This document shows, piece by piece, positions 26,352-38,050 of a stretch of 64,000 nucleotides of DNA (its first letter is position 1; each line of letters starts with the position of its first letter). A model generated the notes under the pieces. It searched no databases. It was not told the origin of the DNA and saw only the letters and a program-made list of their open reading frames with translations. The translations under genes were made by a program, and so were the position numbers. Source of the DNA: Rotaria sp. Silwood1. Its lineage: Eukaryota; Rotifera; Eurotatoria; Philodinida; Philodinidae. The DNA lies in the NCBI GenBank assembly GCA_905250075.1, contig CAJNOP010000003.1:6346207-6410206 (forward strand). Direction: 5' to 3'.

Positions 26352-26577
26352 TTACAACTACAATGGACAATTGCAATTAATGTATGTGAATGTGAAAGAA
26401 GTTTTTCATCCTTAAGAAGACTTAAAATATACATTCGAAATATAACAGATCGCAAAAGACTATTCAGTTCATCTTTAATATGTATTGGACGTGGCTTTTG
26501 ATATTGATTCAGATACTATTGTAACGGAATTTATATCAAAAACCAAGATGGGAAAAAAATATTTTGAACATCAATAA
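26352..26577 (+). pseudogene. Fragment of hAT-family transposase, C-terminal dimerisation domain
   Basis: Translation from 26352 gives a hAT C-terminal (hATC) signature: CECERSFSSLRRLKIYIRN, then TDRKRLFSSSLICI. A frame change near 26499 leads to DIDSDTIVTEFISKTKMGKK and a stop at 26577. In intact elements this domain ends the transposase and lets it dimerise. The TTF-type or ZMYM-like hAT group has CERSFSKLK-like motifs of the same form. Nothing upstream continues the protein, so this is a relic of a plain DNA transposon, broken by at least one frameshift and loss of the catalytic part. Confidence 0.75.
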
Positions 26578-26691
26578 ACTGAGTACATGTAGGATTTGAA
26601 ATAGAAAACTTATGATTATTATTGTCGCTTTAGAAAATTTATTGCTTCCCTTAGAAACTTTAGCTTGCGTCGCCAATGAATGAATACTTAC

Positions 26692-27054
26692 GATTGAGAC
26701 TGCAGTGTCGATGAATCTCAATTAAAAAAAAAATTTTTTTAAATAAATATTCACCATTCGATCCGCTGTTGTGAAACATCTAAATACGAAGAAGTATAAT
26801 AAAATATAGTTTTGTGAATATATACTTACAATTGAACCAGTTATTGCGATAAATCTAAATAATAATAAATACTTTTTTTCTCAAATAGATCCTTACAATT
26901 GGATTCACCGTTATAATAAATCTAAAGAAAAATTTAGTTTATTTAAATAAATACTTACGATGGAATCTGTTGTTGATTTCAGTCTAAGTGAAAATGTACA
27001 ATTTAGTTTTTCTGAATGAAAATGCCTACTATTGAATGTAATGTAGACAGAAGT
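26692..27054 (-). repeat. Tandem array of about 68-bp units with splice-bounded 25-nt blocks
   Basis: Six blocks of exactly 25 nt lie at 26692-26716, 26755-26779, 26830-26854, 26897-26921, 26959-26983 and 27030-27054, spaced 62-75 bp. Read on the minus strand, each is preceded by an acceptor-like TTTAG, CTTAG, TTCAG or TTGAG. Each is followed by a donor-like GTAAGTAT, GTGAATAT, GTAAGGAT or GTAGGCAT. The blocks are diverged copies of one another. Because 25 is not a multiple of three, serial joining would shift frame at each step, which argues against a simple protein-coding array. A minisatellite that happens to carry splice signals, or a relic of a mini-exon gene, are the alternatives. Confidence 0.6.
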
Positions 27055-27196
27055 CTGAAGAAAACTAGATAGTATTCGAGTTTCTCTCGCAGACAAAATG
27101 CGGTGCGAAGCACGAATATCTCAAATTTTCGGAAAAACTGTATTTCGTAGAGACTGAAAATTCCACTGCCAAGTTAATAGAAATCGTCATCTGTAG

Positions 27197-27388
27197 TTGA
27201 ATTGTGTACAGACTACCGAACACAGACATTTTTCTGCATCATTCGATTTCGAAAAATTACTTTTTTACGAGTCAGCTGATATAAGTCGTCAGAAAACTGA
27301 AAAGCATTATAATAAAATTCATCGTCACGAGAACTCTACGAAAGCCTATGAACACTTTTCTGAAGAACGATTTCGATTGATTGTTTAA
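27197..27388 (+). pseudogene. Possible relic of a transposase N-terminal (TTF-like) region
   Basis: A short open segment includes ISRQKTEKHYNKIHRHENST followed by KAYEHFSEERFRLIV. The order of basic and His residues is reminiscent of the zinc-finger-to-linker stretch of TTF-type hAT proteins. The pattern is weak, the cysteines are not convincing and the surroundings do not extend it. It may be random. Confidence 0.2.
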
Positions 27389-27861
27389 TTATCTGTATGA
27401 TTCATTATCTACAATCAACTGTGAATACAGCTGTTTGACATATGAAAAAAGACAAGGACACCTAATTTTTCTCTTCGTTTTCGTTGTAATTATTTCAAAA
27501 GTGAAAGAAAACAAACTGCTAAAAATTTTGTCATCTTTGAAAGCGATTTGTGAGAAACCCGAAGATTCATAGAGATTTCATGGTCATTTCGTGAACACTC
27601 TTGAAACAAACGAAACACATTAACATTTCTATGAAAACTAGCCAAAGCAAGTGTCCACAATAAAAAGAAATGGCAATGCATATAGGAAGATCAAATTGTA
27701 CTTGTTGCACTCATTCATCTATCACTCATCATGTACAAAAACGATCCACGGCAACTACTACTAGTAGTTTCTCTTCCTCGTTCACTGCAAATAAATCCCA
27801 GAAATCATAATCATCATCTTCACCTGCTGCTAATGGATCAACAGCAACAGTAGCTACCAAC

Positions 27862-28336
27862 CAGAGATGGGATCGATTGACATTTTTCCGAACCGAACGT
27901 AACCGACCGAATTTTTAAAAATTTCAAACAGAGCCGAGCCGAGTGTAGCGAAAGCAAAGTTTGTTATGCTAACTAAAGTAGTAGTGCTTTATAAATGAAC
28001 ATTCTTTTATATAATAATAATACATTGAATACGAACAACAACGAATTATGAACATGTAGAGAAAATAAAGAACGAAGAAGGTTATTCATTGAAGCATCGC
28101 ACTGCATTGTAACTTTCTCGCTTCTTAAAACCAATCAAAAAAATGTGAAATAATATTTGATTTCCGAGCAACATGTAATTGTTGCACAATCATATTCGTT
28201 TTTTCTTGGTATATCTCACTGAAAAAAATCCACTAAACTCAAATTAAAAAATTACATCGATTTATTTCAACCGAACCGATTTCGGTTCAGTTCGGTCGGT
28301 TCGGGTCAGTTAAAAACCGAACCGATCTCATCTCTG
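27862..28336. mobile_element. Short terminal-inverted-repeat element (MITE)
   Basis: The left end starts CAGAGATGGGATCGATT and the right end, reverse complemented, starts CAGAGATGAGATCGGTT. Both continue into CCGAACCGAAC and ACCGACCGA tracts, giving imperfect inverted repeats of about 50-70 bp. The 475-bp element has an AT-rich centre with no open frame. No convincing target duplication was found: GCTACCAAC on the left and GTGGACCTT on the right do not match. Its family is uncertain; a hAT-like CAG terminus is compatible with hAT origin. Confidence 0.7.
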
Positions 28337-28458
28337 GTGGACCTTGAGACTGCCAATTTGAGGACCTATGAAATTGTGCAAGACTCAGATGTTCAGCTCT
28401 TATCATTGAAGAGTTGTATAGTTATTGTAATCGAAATTTCAAGTTGTTTTTTCGGGGA

Positions 28459-29132
28459 AGTAGCCAAATGTCGAAAAACAAATGTCGACAGTGAAAAAGT
28501 CGACAGAGAATTGTCGAAAAGCAAAATGTCGACATAAAAAAATGTCGACAAGACAAAATGTCGACAACACATATTGTCGACATCACCAATGTCGACATTG
28601 AAAATGTCGACAAGGGTAAATGTCGCCAGTTAGAAAAAATAAGAATATTGAAATTAATTTAAGTTATTTTTTATGATTATTTAAGTTTCATACTTATACA
28701 CATGAGTAGGTGAAAAAAACGCACAAGAATTTTACAAAATGATATTGATACAGTCCTGTTATATGTTATCATGCATATAAATATATTGACTTATTTTGAC
28801 TTCATTCCAACCAGTAACGACAGTCCATGATGATATTCGAAGAGGTTAATTTTCCCTTGTGGTAACGCTGTTTGAGTTGATCGAGCTTATTTTGCATGAC
28901 ACAAGTTTTTTGTGCCATTTTTTTTAACTTGCCGGAATTAGCATGCATGAGCAGCTGCTTAAAATGAATTTCTTCGCGCTTCATCGACATTTTTTCGTCG
29001 ACAGTTCGTTTTCGACATATGAACTTCGACATTTTCTGATGTCGACGTTTGCACTTGTCGACATTTCGTTCGTCGACATTTTTCTGTTGACATTCGTACT
29101 GTCGACGTTTTCACCGTCGACGTTTGACTACC
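28459..29132. mobile_element. Fold-back element with GTCGACA-repeat arms
   Basis: Two arms, about 28459-28628 and 28981-29132, are inverted relative to each other. Each is made of roughly ten irregularly spaced TGTCGACA or GTCGAC motifs, themselves palindromic. The outer ends pair as GTAGCCAAATGTCGA and, on the other strand, GTAGTCAAACGTCGA. The 350-bp centre is ordinary AT-rich sequence. A minus-strand open frame of 76 codons (28802-29032) crosses the centre and part of the right arm; its Lys-rich product resembles nothing I know. The arrangement fits a fold-back type DNA transposon or a large cruciform-forming repeat. Confidence 0.65.
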
Positions 29133-32100
29133 TCACCGTTTTTTCTCTTTGATAAGAAGCCATCCTCCGACATTGTTTTAGAAAGTCGATTAAAAAACAT
29201 TCAGGGAACATTAGAAGAACCAATAGTATGGGATTTCGATGTGTCTTCATCTTTTCTTTGTAATGGTAACAACCGAGGCTCTCTATCTAGGTTCTATCAC
29301 AGGTTATTAAAAATATGCAGCACCTACGAAAACTCTATTATTAGGATATTATTTGAAGGATGATGAACTATCAGAAAAATAGAGAGCACTATTTTTACTA
29401 GAAGTACCTGTAGGGAGTAAGTTTCTTCAACTTTTCTTTACAATATTGAAGTGTTTTGACTACTAGTTTTCGTATGCCCTCAGTATCTAATAGATAAAAC
29501 GAAACGACATACTAATCGAAATCTTCAATTGCATCAACTACTATGACATTCTGATTGAGATTTTGATATAAACAGATTGATTAAAGAAGGTAGTAAGAAA
29601 AATTTTTCATCAATTTATTTTCTAGTTTTATCAATATTCGTATTTTTTTTTTAACAGTTGACGAAACTCAATACTTATCACATAAAATGTTTCGAAATTA
29701 TGAATTATTAATATTTGTATATCATAATTAATGTAATAGTCTTGATCAACAAGTTCTCCATATTGTTTATTGATTCATAGATACAATCGTTGAATTACAT
29801 GAGCCATTCTAGAACATTGTATGAAGCTTGAACGACATAAATCGATTTCAATGAATGTATTTCTATATAAAAAAAATAATAATTTAGTAAACAAAAGAAG
29901 AAAACGAATTGAATAGTAAAAATTCATTTAACTTATGGATTTGTTAACGAGGAAAAAAAATGAATTACTAGTTGAATTCCTATTGTTAAGCCCTATCAAA
30001 AGATGCTTACTGCACTAAAAGCCTAATTTCATGTACTTGTTCTTGATAAAAAATGATTTAATATAATTATTAAATAATTTAAAGATTCGGACATAAAATC
30101 TTGAAGAAAAAAGTCAATTTTTCATACAAAATCAGTCCATCCGAAACAATAATATATAGATATATGAATTTTTTGCTAGCTTTCAAAATTGTTTTCACGG
30201 TAGCTAGAATAATATGAATATTTCCTCTTTATTGATACAGAAATATACTTGAATTTTATTGATTATTTCTCTATTTCTATTCCACATATTCCTTGATTTT
30301 TAATTCAATGAAACATTAGAAATAAGGATCATAGTACCAATAAAAACAAGGAGAAGGTTACTTGATTGTTATAATCTCTTGTTGGCCTAGACCGAAAAAC
30401 ACTTCATCCTCTATTCAACAACAACTACCCTGAATACAAGGTGATTCGATACGTTTGCATTCAAATATGACCATGACAAATGTTGTCGATGTCTTTCCTT
30501 GTCTTATAGGTCTCTGTTGATTACAATTGAACATGCATACAATTAAAAAAAAATATTCAATATTCATCAAAAAGAAAATTAAATATTATCTTGTTAATTA
30601 GACGAATATTCTAATAGTAAAAAAAGAATCTAGATCTATAATATAATGAAAGAAAAAACGTTTTTTATTCACATCATTTTTACATCTACTATTCATTAAG
30701 AAATTGATCCACATCTTATATTTTTATTTCTTGTAACTTGTATACTTTGTAGAGAAAATTTTCTATTCAAAAGAAAAATTATAGTCCCGAAGGACAAACT
30801 ACTTCAAGAATGATGTTTCATATTAACAATTAATACATGTAATTTGTTTCATTTTTCAATTGAAAAGTGAATGAGTATCAAAAATAAAGAAAAATTTTTT
30901 CATCGATGATATAATTGATGGACATAAAAAACTTATTCCTTCAATGATAATCTTCTCCAAGAGTATAATGTTATGTTCTCTATCAAGATCATTAAAATTT
31001 ACTACTGTGAATATCAATAAACATCTTATACTGATCATAATGAACAAAAAACTACTTAAAGATTCCTCGCTAACAATATTTATCTTATTAATAAGTTTGA
31101 TTGTAATCTTTAAAACAAAAAAAAAAAAAAAGAAATCATATATAATAGTCTTCAATATTTATTTATTTCTTTGTAATAGAACGTAAAAACAATTCTCAAG
31201 ATCAAATATTTAGTTAGTAGTCTATATTAACAAAAATTTATGTTATGTATTAAATATCGAAGGAGATGTACTTGATGATGCATCGGATAGAAAATCACAT
31301 TTTATTGATATTTCTCAATACATTCACGAAACATTCAAAGGTGTCAAACTTTACCATAGATGAACTGTTCAAATAAAGATTTTTTTCTTCTCGTCTTTCT
31401 TGTCTTATTTAATTGATCCAAAGAAAGAAAAATACATTAATAACAACTCAAATAAAGATTTCATATTGTGAGGTTCTCATATATCTTTATCATATCGATT
31501 GTATCATCGTCAATGAGAAGTAACACAATAATAAGCAAAACGAGATTTAGCTTGTTGAGCCTAGATTTATGTATCTGCTTGAAATCTATTGCTTTATCAA
31601 ATCGTTGTAACTGGAGCAGCCTTTGGGATTAAATGAACAAAATCGTTATTCGTGCTACTGTTCAGTTCATATTCATACTATGAGTATTTATGTATCGTAT
31701 ATCTATATACATATATTCAAAATGAGAAAAAGTGAAAGAGAGACAGAGAGAATGAGATGAAGAAAAAAAAAAACATTTCACCAAATCCTTTATCCTTCCT
31801 TGAAAACGTTCTATACTTTATTTCTTTTGAATCAGATGTTCTTCATCTTCTTCTCCTTCTCCTTTATATTATTTCATCTTGTATATTGGGCTTCTTTCTT
31901 TCTTCTTTTTGTCTAAGGTAAGTTCATCTCTATCAAGGACTTTGAAATGGTCAACTATTTTATCGTTATATGACTAATTATTAACAAAAAGGTAAAAAAA
32001 AAAAAAGAGAAAAGAAAGAGAGAAAGTCATATAGATGATGCACATAACCAAGTAGGTGTATAATTAGTGCAGTCATAGTAATAGTTCTCGTTGTGATGAT

Positions 32101-35100
32101 TACGCAGAAAAACGAGAAAGAAAAATTCAAAATATGTGTTGTTTATATATTTTGTGTGTATATACTTCCAACAGGTGTGTATGTATGGACTCGTTATCAA
32201 AAGAGTGACTAAAGAGAAAAAAATAAAAAGAAAAGAAGGTGGAACCGTCGATCTATATAAGGTCTCTGGTTCGTTTTTTTAAACTACTATTTTGTACATG
32301 ATTGCTACGTTTCAAACCTTTTTTTTTCCTTGTTCTTCTAATGATTCGTTCTCCTCCCTTTCCTATAGAAGCTGTTATTTCTAGTTGATCAGTACCAACG
32401 GCATGTGTATATATATATATATATATAGATGTATGTTAGTATAGTAGTTGGTATACGTGTTCGTTCTCCGTCTCATTTTCTTTTTTTTTGGTATGCATAT
32501 ACAAAAGACTTACACCTCATTTTTTAATGTCAATGTGGAAAAAAAATGAATGACGAGTTATTTTTTTTTCTCTTTTCTTTTTTTTTCTGAAAAATTGCAG
32601 AAGACAAATTTGTATATTTGCATTTTCTTCTTTAGTTTTTTTCTTCGTTTCATCTGATAAATGATGAAAAATAACTAATCATTGAAAGACTGTGTGTAAG
32701 TCGGTACTATTTTGTTGTTTTAATCATGTGCATACTGTTAATAAACGATTCTTTTCTTTTACTTTCTTTTTTGGGTTGATGATGAAAGTATTTCGATTAT
32801 ATACGCTGTTTGCTGTTCTTTGACATAAGAAAAAAAATCTATATAAAAAAAAAGAGATTAACAGACAAAAGAAAGACGATTCAGAATCATACTAAAAAAA
32901 TATAACGATGCTGATGCGCTCGTGATATATTCATAAAATTGATAATTTAAGAAAAGAAGAATAGAATTGAATTAATGAATTGTTATTGTTTTTTTTTTTT
33001 TTTTTTTTTTAATTATTAAAAGCTCTCATTTTTTTATCGATACGTCATATTCTTTTCTGTTCAAGGTACTTGGTAAACATACTCTACTGATTATTATTAT
33101 TATTATTATTATTACATTTTTTTCTTCTTCTTCTTACATTCATATACATCAATCCAAATTCGTTAAGATTTCCTTGCGTTTACTTCGAACAGCATCAAAT
33201 TACATACAAGCTGCACACATAGCACATACATATACATATACATATATACATATACGAGTCGATTGAAATTTATACTTCTCTCTCTCTTCTATACTCTCAT
33301 ACGCGTGCTTATATTGATCGTTTCGTATTGAAAAAAAAAAGAACTAAGAAGAAGAAGAAAACGACAGATTAATGAATATCATTGCCATTATCATATTATT
33401 CTCTATTTTTCTTTCGAATATCTAAAACAAAAGTGAAGAAACATCTAAAGTTGTGAAATCTACAAATATATAAATCAAGTGAGTAAGTTAAAAAATTATT
33501 TTTATGATCGCGTTCTTCTTTTTTTTTTTTATTGCTACTCAAGTTTTGACTAGTTCGTGTGTATTATTACATTCATGTGTGAACAGAAATTCCACATACA
33601 GTCAACGATTTATAAACTATTGTATATGTTTATTTCGAAAGATTCTTTTTCTTTTTTTTTTTGTTCCTTTGTATTTTGTGACGACAGAATGACAGAGAAA
33701 AAATGATATATCATTTCGTACGTAAGATAATGAGATGAAGTAAGAACAAAAAGAGAAAAGAATAATAACAACAATCATATCAGTATATTTTAATTCTTCT
33801 TTTTCAAAATGACTTTTCTTTTTTCTTTTTTTTGTGGTTATATAAAGTAACTAAAGAACAAAAAAGATGAGAGTAGATGATAAAATATCATTGTTAAGAT
33901 TCATTTCACATCTATCCCGTGCAGTTGAAAACAAGTTGTGGCTTTTTTTTTTCGGTGGAGCTTGTCTATATTCGAGTACAACATACGTAAGTCACTATTG
34001 GAAAGTGAGAAAAGAATAACGCCTTTTGTCCATGATTACTGTTAGGAGAGAGAAAGAATAAAACAAAATTTATCTTTTACGAATTTATGATTGATACTTT
34101 ATTACCACTACTAGTCATGCGAAATTGAACAGTGAGATAAATTTTCATATTAAGTGGTTAGAAATGCAGACAGCGACTGTTCTTTTTCAATTTTTTTTTG
34201 TCTTATCGGTTTATATGAACAAGACGCTCGTTTTGCTCTATTAAATGAAAAAGATAACCCATTCAATTTTTAGATTTTTTCTTTTTTGATGCCATTTTGA
34301 AATGATTAATATATATGTGACGAATTGAGATATTCTTGTGGTGTTGTTTAACATTCTTTTGACGTGGTCTTTTTTGTGTAGAAGGTAATCACGCAACTTC
34401 AATTACTTGTTATTGTTGCAAATATGAAAAAATAAAAGATATTAAAAGAAAAAAAAAGGAATATTATACAAACAAATGACATTCTTTTCATCTTTTAGCT
34501 TAATCATTAGTTATACATATGCATCTTCTCCCAAAAGGTATTTAAAAAAAAAGACGATGATGATCTGACGATCAGCTTTAAGTACATGAAAGATGCTTGA
34601 CTGAATTCAACTGTATATACTCGATATAAACACACGAATATACTCAAAAGGATAACACCTTGAAGCGTTTGTACATTGACAAGTGGCACAATTCTATTGA
34701 CCCGTATATTTATATATGCATGCATGCATGCATTCATGTGCGTAAAAGTAGATTCTAAAGAAGAGAAAAGTGAAGTGGATGTGTTGTTTGACTTAGTTGA
34801 CTGACTACAGTCAAACTAAACGTATACTGGAAGCAAATATATACATATAAATCTGTACATATATATATGTATGAATATAAAGAAGAAGAACTCTTGCACA
34901 TACACAAATCATATATATCAATAGATATTTAGTTAGAAAATAATATTTAATTGTACAAATTAATTAAAACAATTTATTCGTAGATAAGTCAAAGAAAATG
35001 GACAGATAAAGTCAATTTCTCTTATTTGTTTTCAATTAAAATGTAATACTATGAAGAAGAGAAAAAAAAACAACTATTTCTTACTTCAACCTGATTACAT

Positions 35101-38050
35101 ATATGTAGACCTAAGAAAAAAAATGAACATACAACAATATTATAAATTGAACAGAATGATTAATGAGTTAGATCAATACCAATAGTAATGTTATACATGA
35201 AGAAAAAAAAAAACGTTCATATCATAAAGAGTTTTAATAATAAAATCTATACGAGCGGTATGCAACAAAGAAAGATTTGCATTTTTGATTCTATTATTTA
35301 CAACTTTTTCAAGTGGATTGAGATAGTATGATGATTTTTCATTCAGATATTGTAAAAAAAATATCCATTTACCAATACTACTAATAGTTGAATAGATGCA
35401 AATTAAAGTATCATATATTGCTGTCATTGAAAAATCTTATCTAATAAACGAGACAATCTTATGTTGATAGATTTCCTCTTTGTTTGATAAATATGAAAAT
35501 AATAGATAAAATAATTTTGAGTTCATAAAAATGCTAGTTATAAGGTCGATAGAAAGTAAAAAAAAATACGAAATAATTGAAATTTAAATGAGCATACTAT
35601 ATCATTTTTCTTTTTACTAATTGTTGTATTCGTTATTTATATACGGCAAGAACAAAGTGCATAAAAACTTTTTTATAGTGACTGTCAATATTCATTTCAT
35701 CACTTTTTGCACACATGAAATATCGCAATTTATCATCACGTTATTCATGATATGCATTAATAGCTTTTAAATGTAGGGACAACAGTTATACGAGCGTATT
35801 AATATTCAAATTCGTTCGAAATAACAAAAAAGAAAACATGAATAGAATAATATCTATGATATTATTATTATTGAGATAATGTAAGATAATACTAATAGTG
35901 TTATTAATGACGAACTACAAACGAAAATAACCTTTCGTACTTGTTTTTTTCTATCAATATTTTTGTCGAGATTATGATACCATTTGATGTTTCATTATTA
36001 GAAAGTTAATTATTTTTTCTTTGCATATATATCTTTCATTTGATTAATAATGTTTTTTCTTTTTCAATCAGTTTTTAGTACAGTTACTTATGAATAAATA
36101 GTTATACTTGAAGAAGAAAAATATATGTTAGAAAGTAATATATGCGTTTTATTATCAACGACAAAATGAACAAGATGACATATATGATTGTACATTTTTT
36201 CTGTTCTTTTTCTTGGACAAAATAGAAGAAGAATCATCGAGATTTTAATGTTTTTTTTCTTTCATTTATTGATGTATCTCAATATAATTAGTAACGAATG
36301 AAAATATATATTAAAAAAAACTAGTTTTAAAATAAAAACTATCAATTTGAAGAAAATTATTGTAAAAGGTTATCGAGACAAATCTCATTGTCTTCTTCTT
36401 CTTCTCTATGTATGCCTATGCATGTTTGTGTTCATATTGGCGCGTGCCATATCTCTTTCTATTGTTGGAACAAAAAAAAAATGAAGTAAAGGTTAAACAC
36501 AAGACATTTGAATGGTAATAGTAAATAGGCCATCGACAGCATCACTACTACTATTATCATCAACACTAGCAGCTTGATTCTATTGTAGTAATGATGGAAG
36601 TGAAGACGAATCACACAAATGGAATTTTCTATCTTTCTCTTCTATCATTTATTCGCTTTTTTTTTTGTTGCATTCATTCGTTTGATGAAGTAATTTTATC
36701 TCTTCGTCTTTCTAATATTCCATTTTCTTTTGCGATTGCATTGGATGCGATGAAATGTTGTCTAGTGCTGTTCGAGCAAGAAAACGACACATAAATTTAT
36801 ATATAGAAAGGAATTTGCTCTGTTCTTTCTTTGTTTTAAAAGAGAGAAGAACTGTACATAACAAACATCACCTTTTTTTTCTGCTTTTTTTTTCGTTATT
36901 TTCTTTCTTTACCCCGAAGAAACAAGTGAATAAGAGAGATATATTATACGATGATGATGATAATGATGCTATTATTTAGAAGGTAATGGCCTTTCAATAA
37001 AATAGTGTGAGAGAGTGGGAAAAAACGAACCGAAAAGAGAGAGAGAGAGAGAAGAAGGAGAAGAGAGAAAATCGAAATAGCGAAACGACGACACGTCGGG
37101 TAGACTTTCAGTGAATGTCCTTCGTATATTTCATATAGAAAAAAAAACAACATGGACGAAGAGAAAGAAGAAAGATAAAGAAAGCTAGAGAAGAGTTATC
37201 GAAGCGTATCGGTTAGCATTTTTATTTTGCTGCATTATTTTTTGTCTTGCTTTTCGTGTCTGATGATTAGATACACATATGAGTATGTTGACGAATAGTG
37301 GTAGTGAACGCAAATAGATAGTAAAAGACGTAGTAATGACAGGCGTTGTATTTTATATTTCCATACAACAACTCATCATGCAGGTTTTTTCTTTTTGAGC
37401 AACACATACATACATGCGCACAAGCAGACGAGCACACACATGCACATTTCAAGGATATCGCATTTCAAAATGGGGCTCGAGGGTTTGATAGGGTTATAAA
37501 GAAAAAAGAAAGGAAAAGTATATACAGGTTTGTACAACACCCGACCGAATCAAATATGTAATTATCAGCAATTTTTCCCAATTCATTATTCACATTATGA
37601 TAAATATTTTTTAGTGTTTCTTTATTTTTTTTTTGTCAAACATTAAAAGTCAAGTGGTTAAACAGCTTAGATTGTATGCATTTTTTCTCTGTCTCTCATT
37701 CACTACTTAGAGCATTTTAGTTCTTAAATATAGAGATAAAAGAAACTAAGTAGATATGCATTAGTCATTTTAAAAGAAGAAAGAGAAGATAAATGCGTTA
37801 TTGTATTGTTTAGTTCATACCAGCGAAGATCAAATATATGAAACAGAAAAAAAACAATATTTCTTAATTATTTTTTCTTTTTCTTCTTGTTTATTTATCA
37901 ATTTCTTCAAAAGAAAATTTCATTTTGTCTTCTAGTTGATGTTATCATTTGTTTGTTGATTCGTCTAGTCGTTAATTAAGACAAAGAATAAAATATTCCC
38001 CGGTCGAAAAAAAACTAATTTAAAATAAAAAAAAAACTTCATAAGCAAAT
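29133..38050. other. Long gene-poor region upstream of the PDZ scaffold gene
   Basis: No gene is supported over 8.9 kb. Simple repeats are frequent: a long T run at 32990-33010, a (TA) run at 32408-32428, (TTA)n at about 33089-33113, TACATA repeats at 33222-33255 and a GA-rich homopurine tract at 37009-37080. Open frames here are low-complexity. The right end must hold 5' regulatory sequence, and perhaps noncoding first exons, of the gene that starts at 38051; a T-rich stretch near 37860-37930 could be an acceptor region. Nothing more specific is visible. Confidence 0.5.
37009..37080 (+). repeat. GA-rich homopurine tract
   Basis: About 70 bases are almost entirely purine, with a clean GAGAGA core of about 20 bases. 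Such tracts can bind GAGA-type factors or form triplex DNA. Whether this one acts on the PDZ gene 1 kb downstream is unknown. Confidence 0.5.

Noticed and set aside
26030-26455. 141-codon minus-strand open frame
   Set aside because: It runs antisense to the hAT C-terminal fragment and across the adjacent repeat; its product has no family features.
24707-29132. Search for retrovirus-like or LTR elements
   Set aside because: No long terminal repeats, protease, reverse transcriptase or integrase motifs were seen; the repeats here fit DNA transposons.
36755-36979. Short open frames in the gene-poor region as small genes
   Set aside because: They are composed of homopolymer- and dinucleotide-derived residues and lack splice or family evidence.
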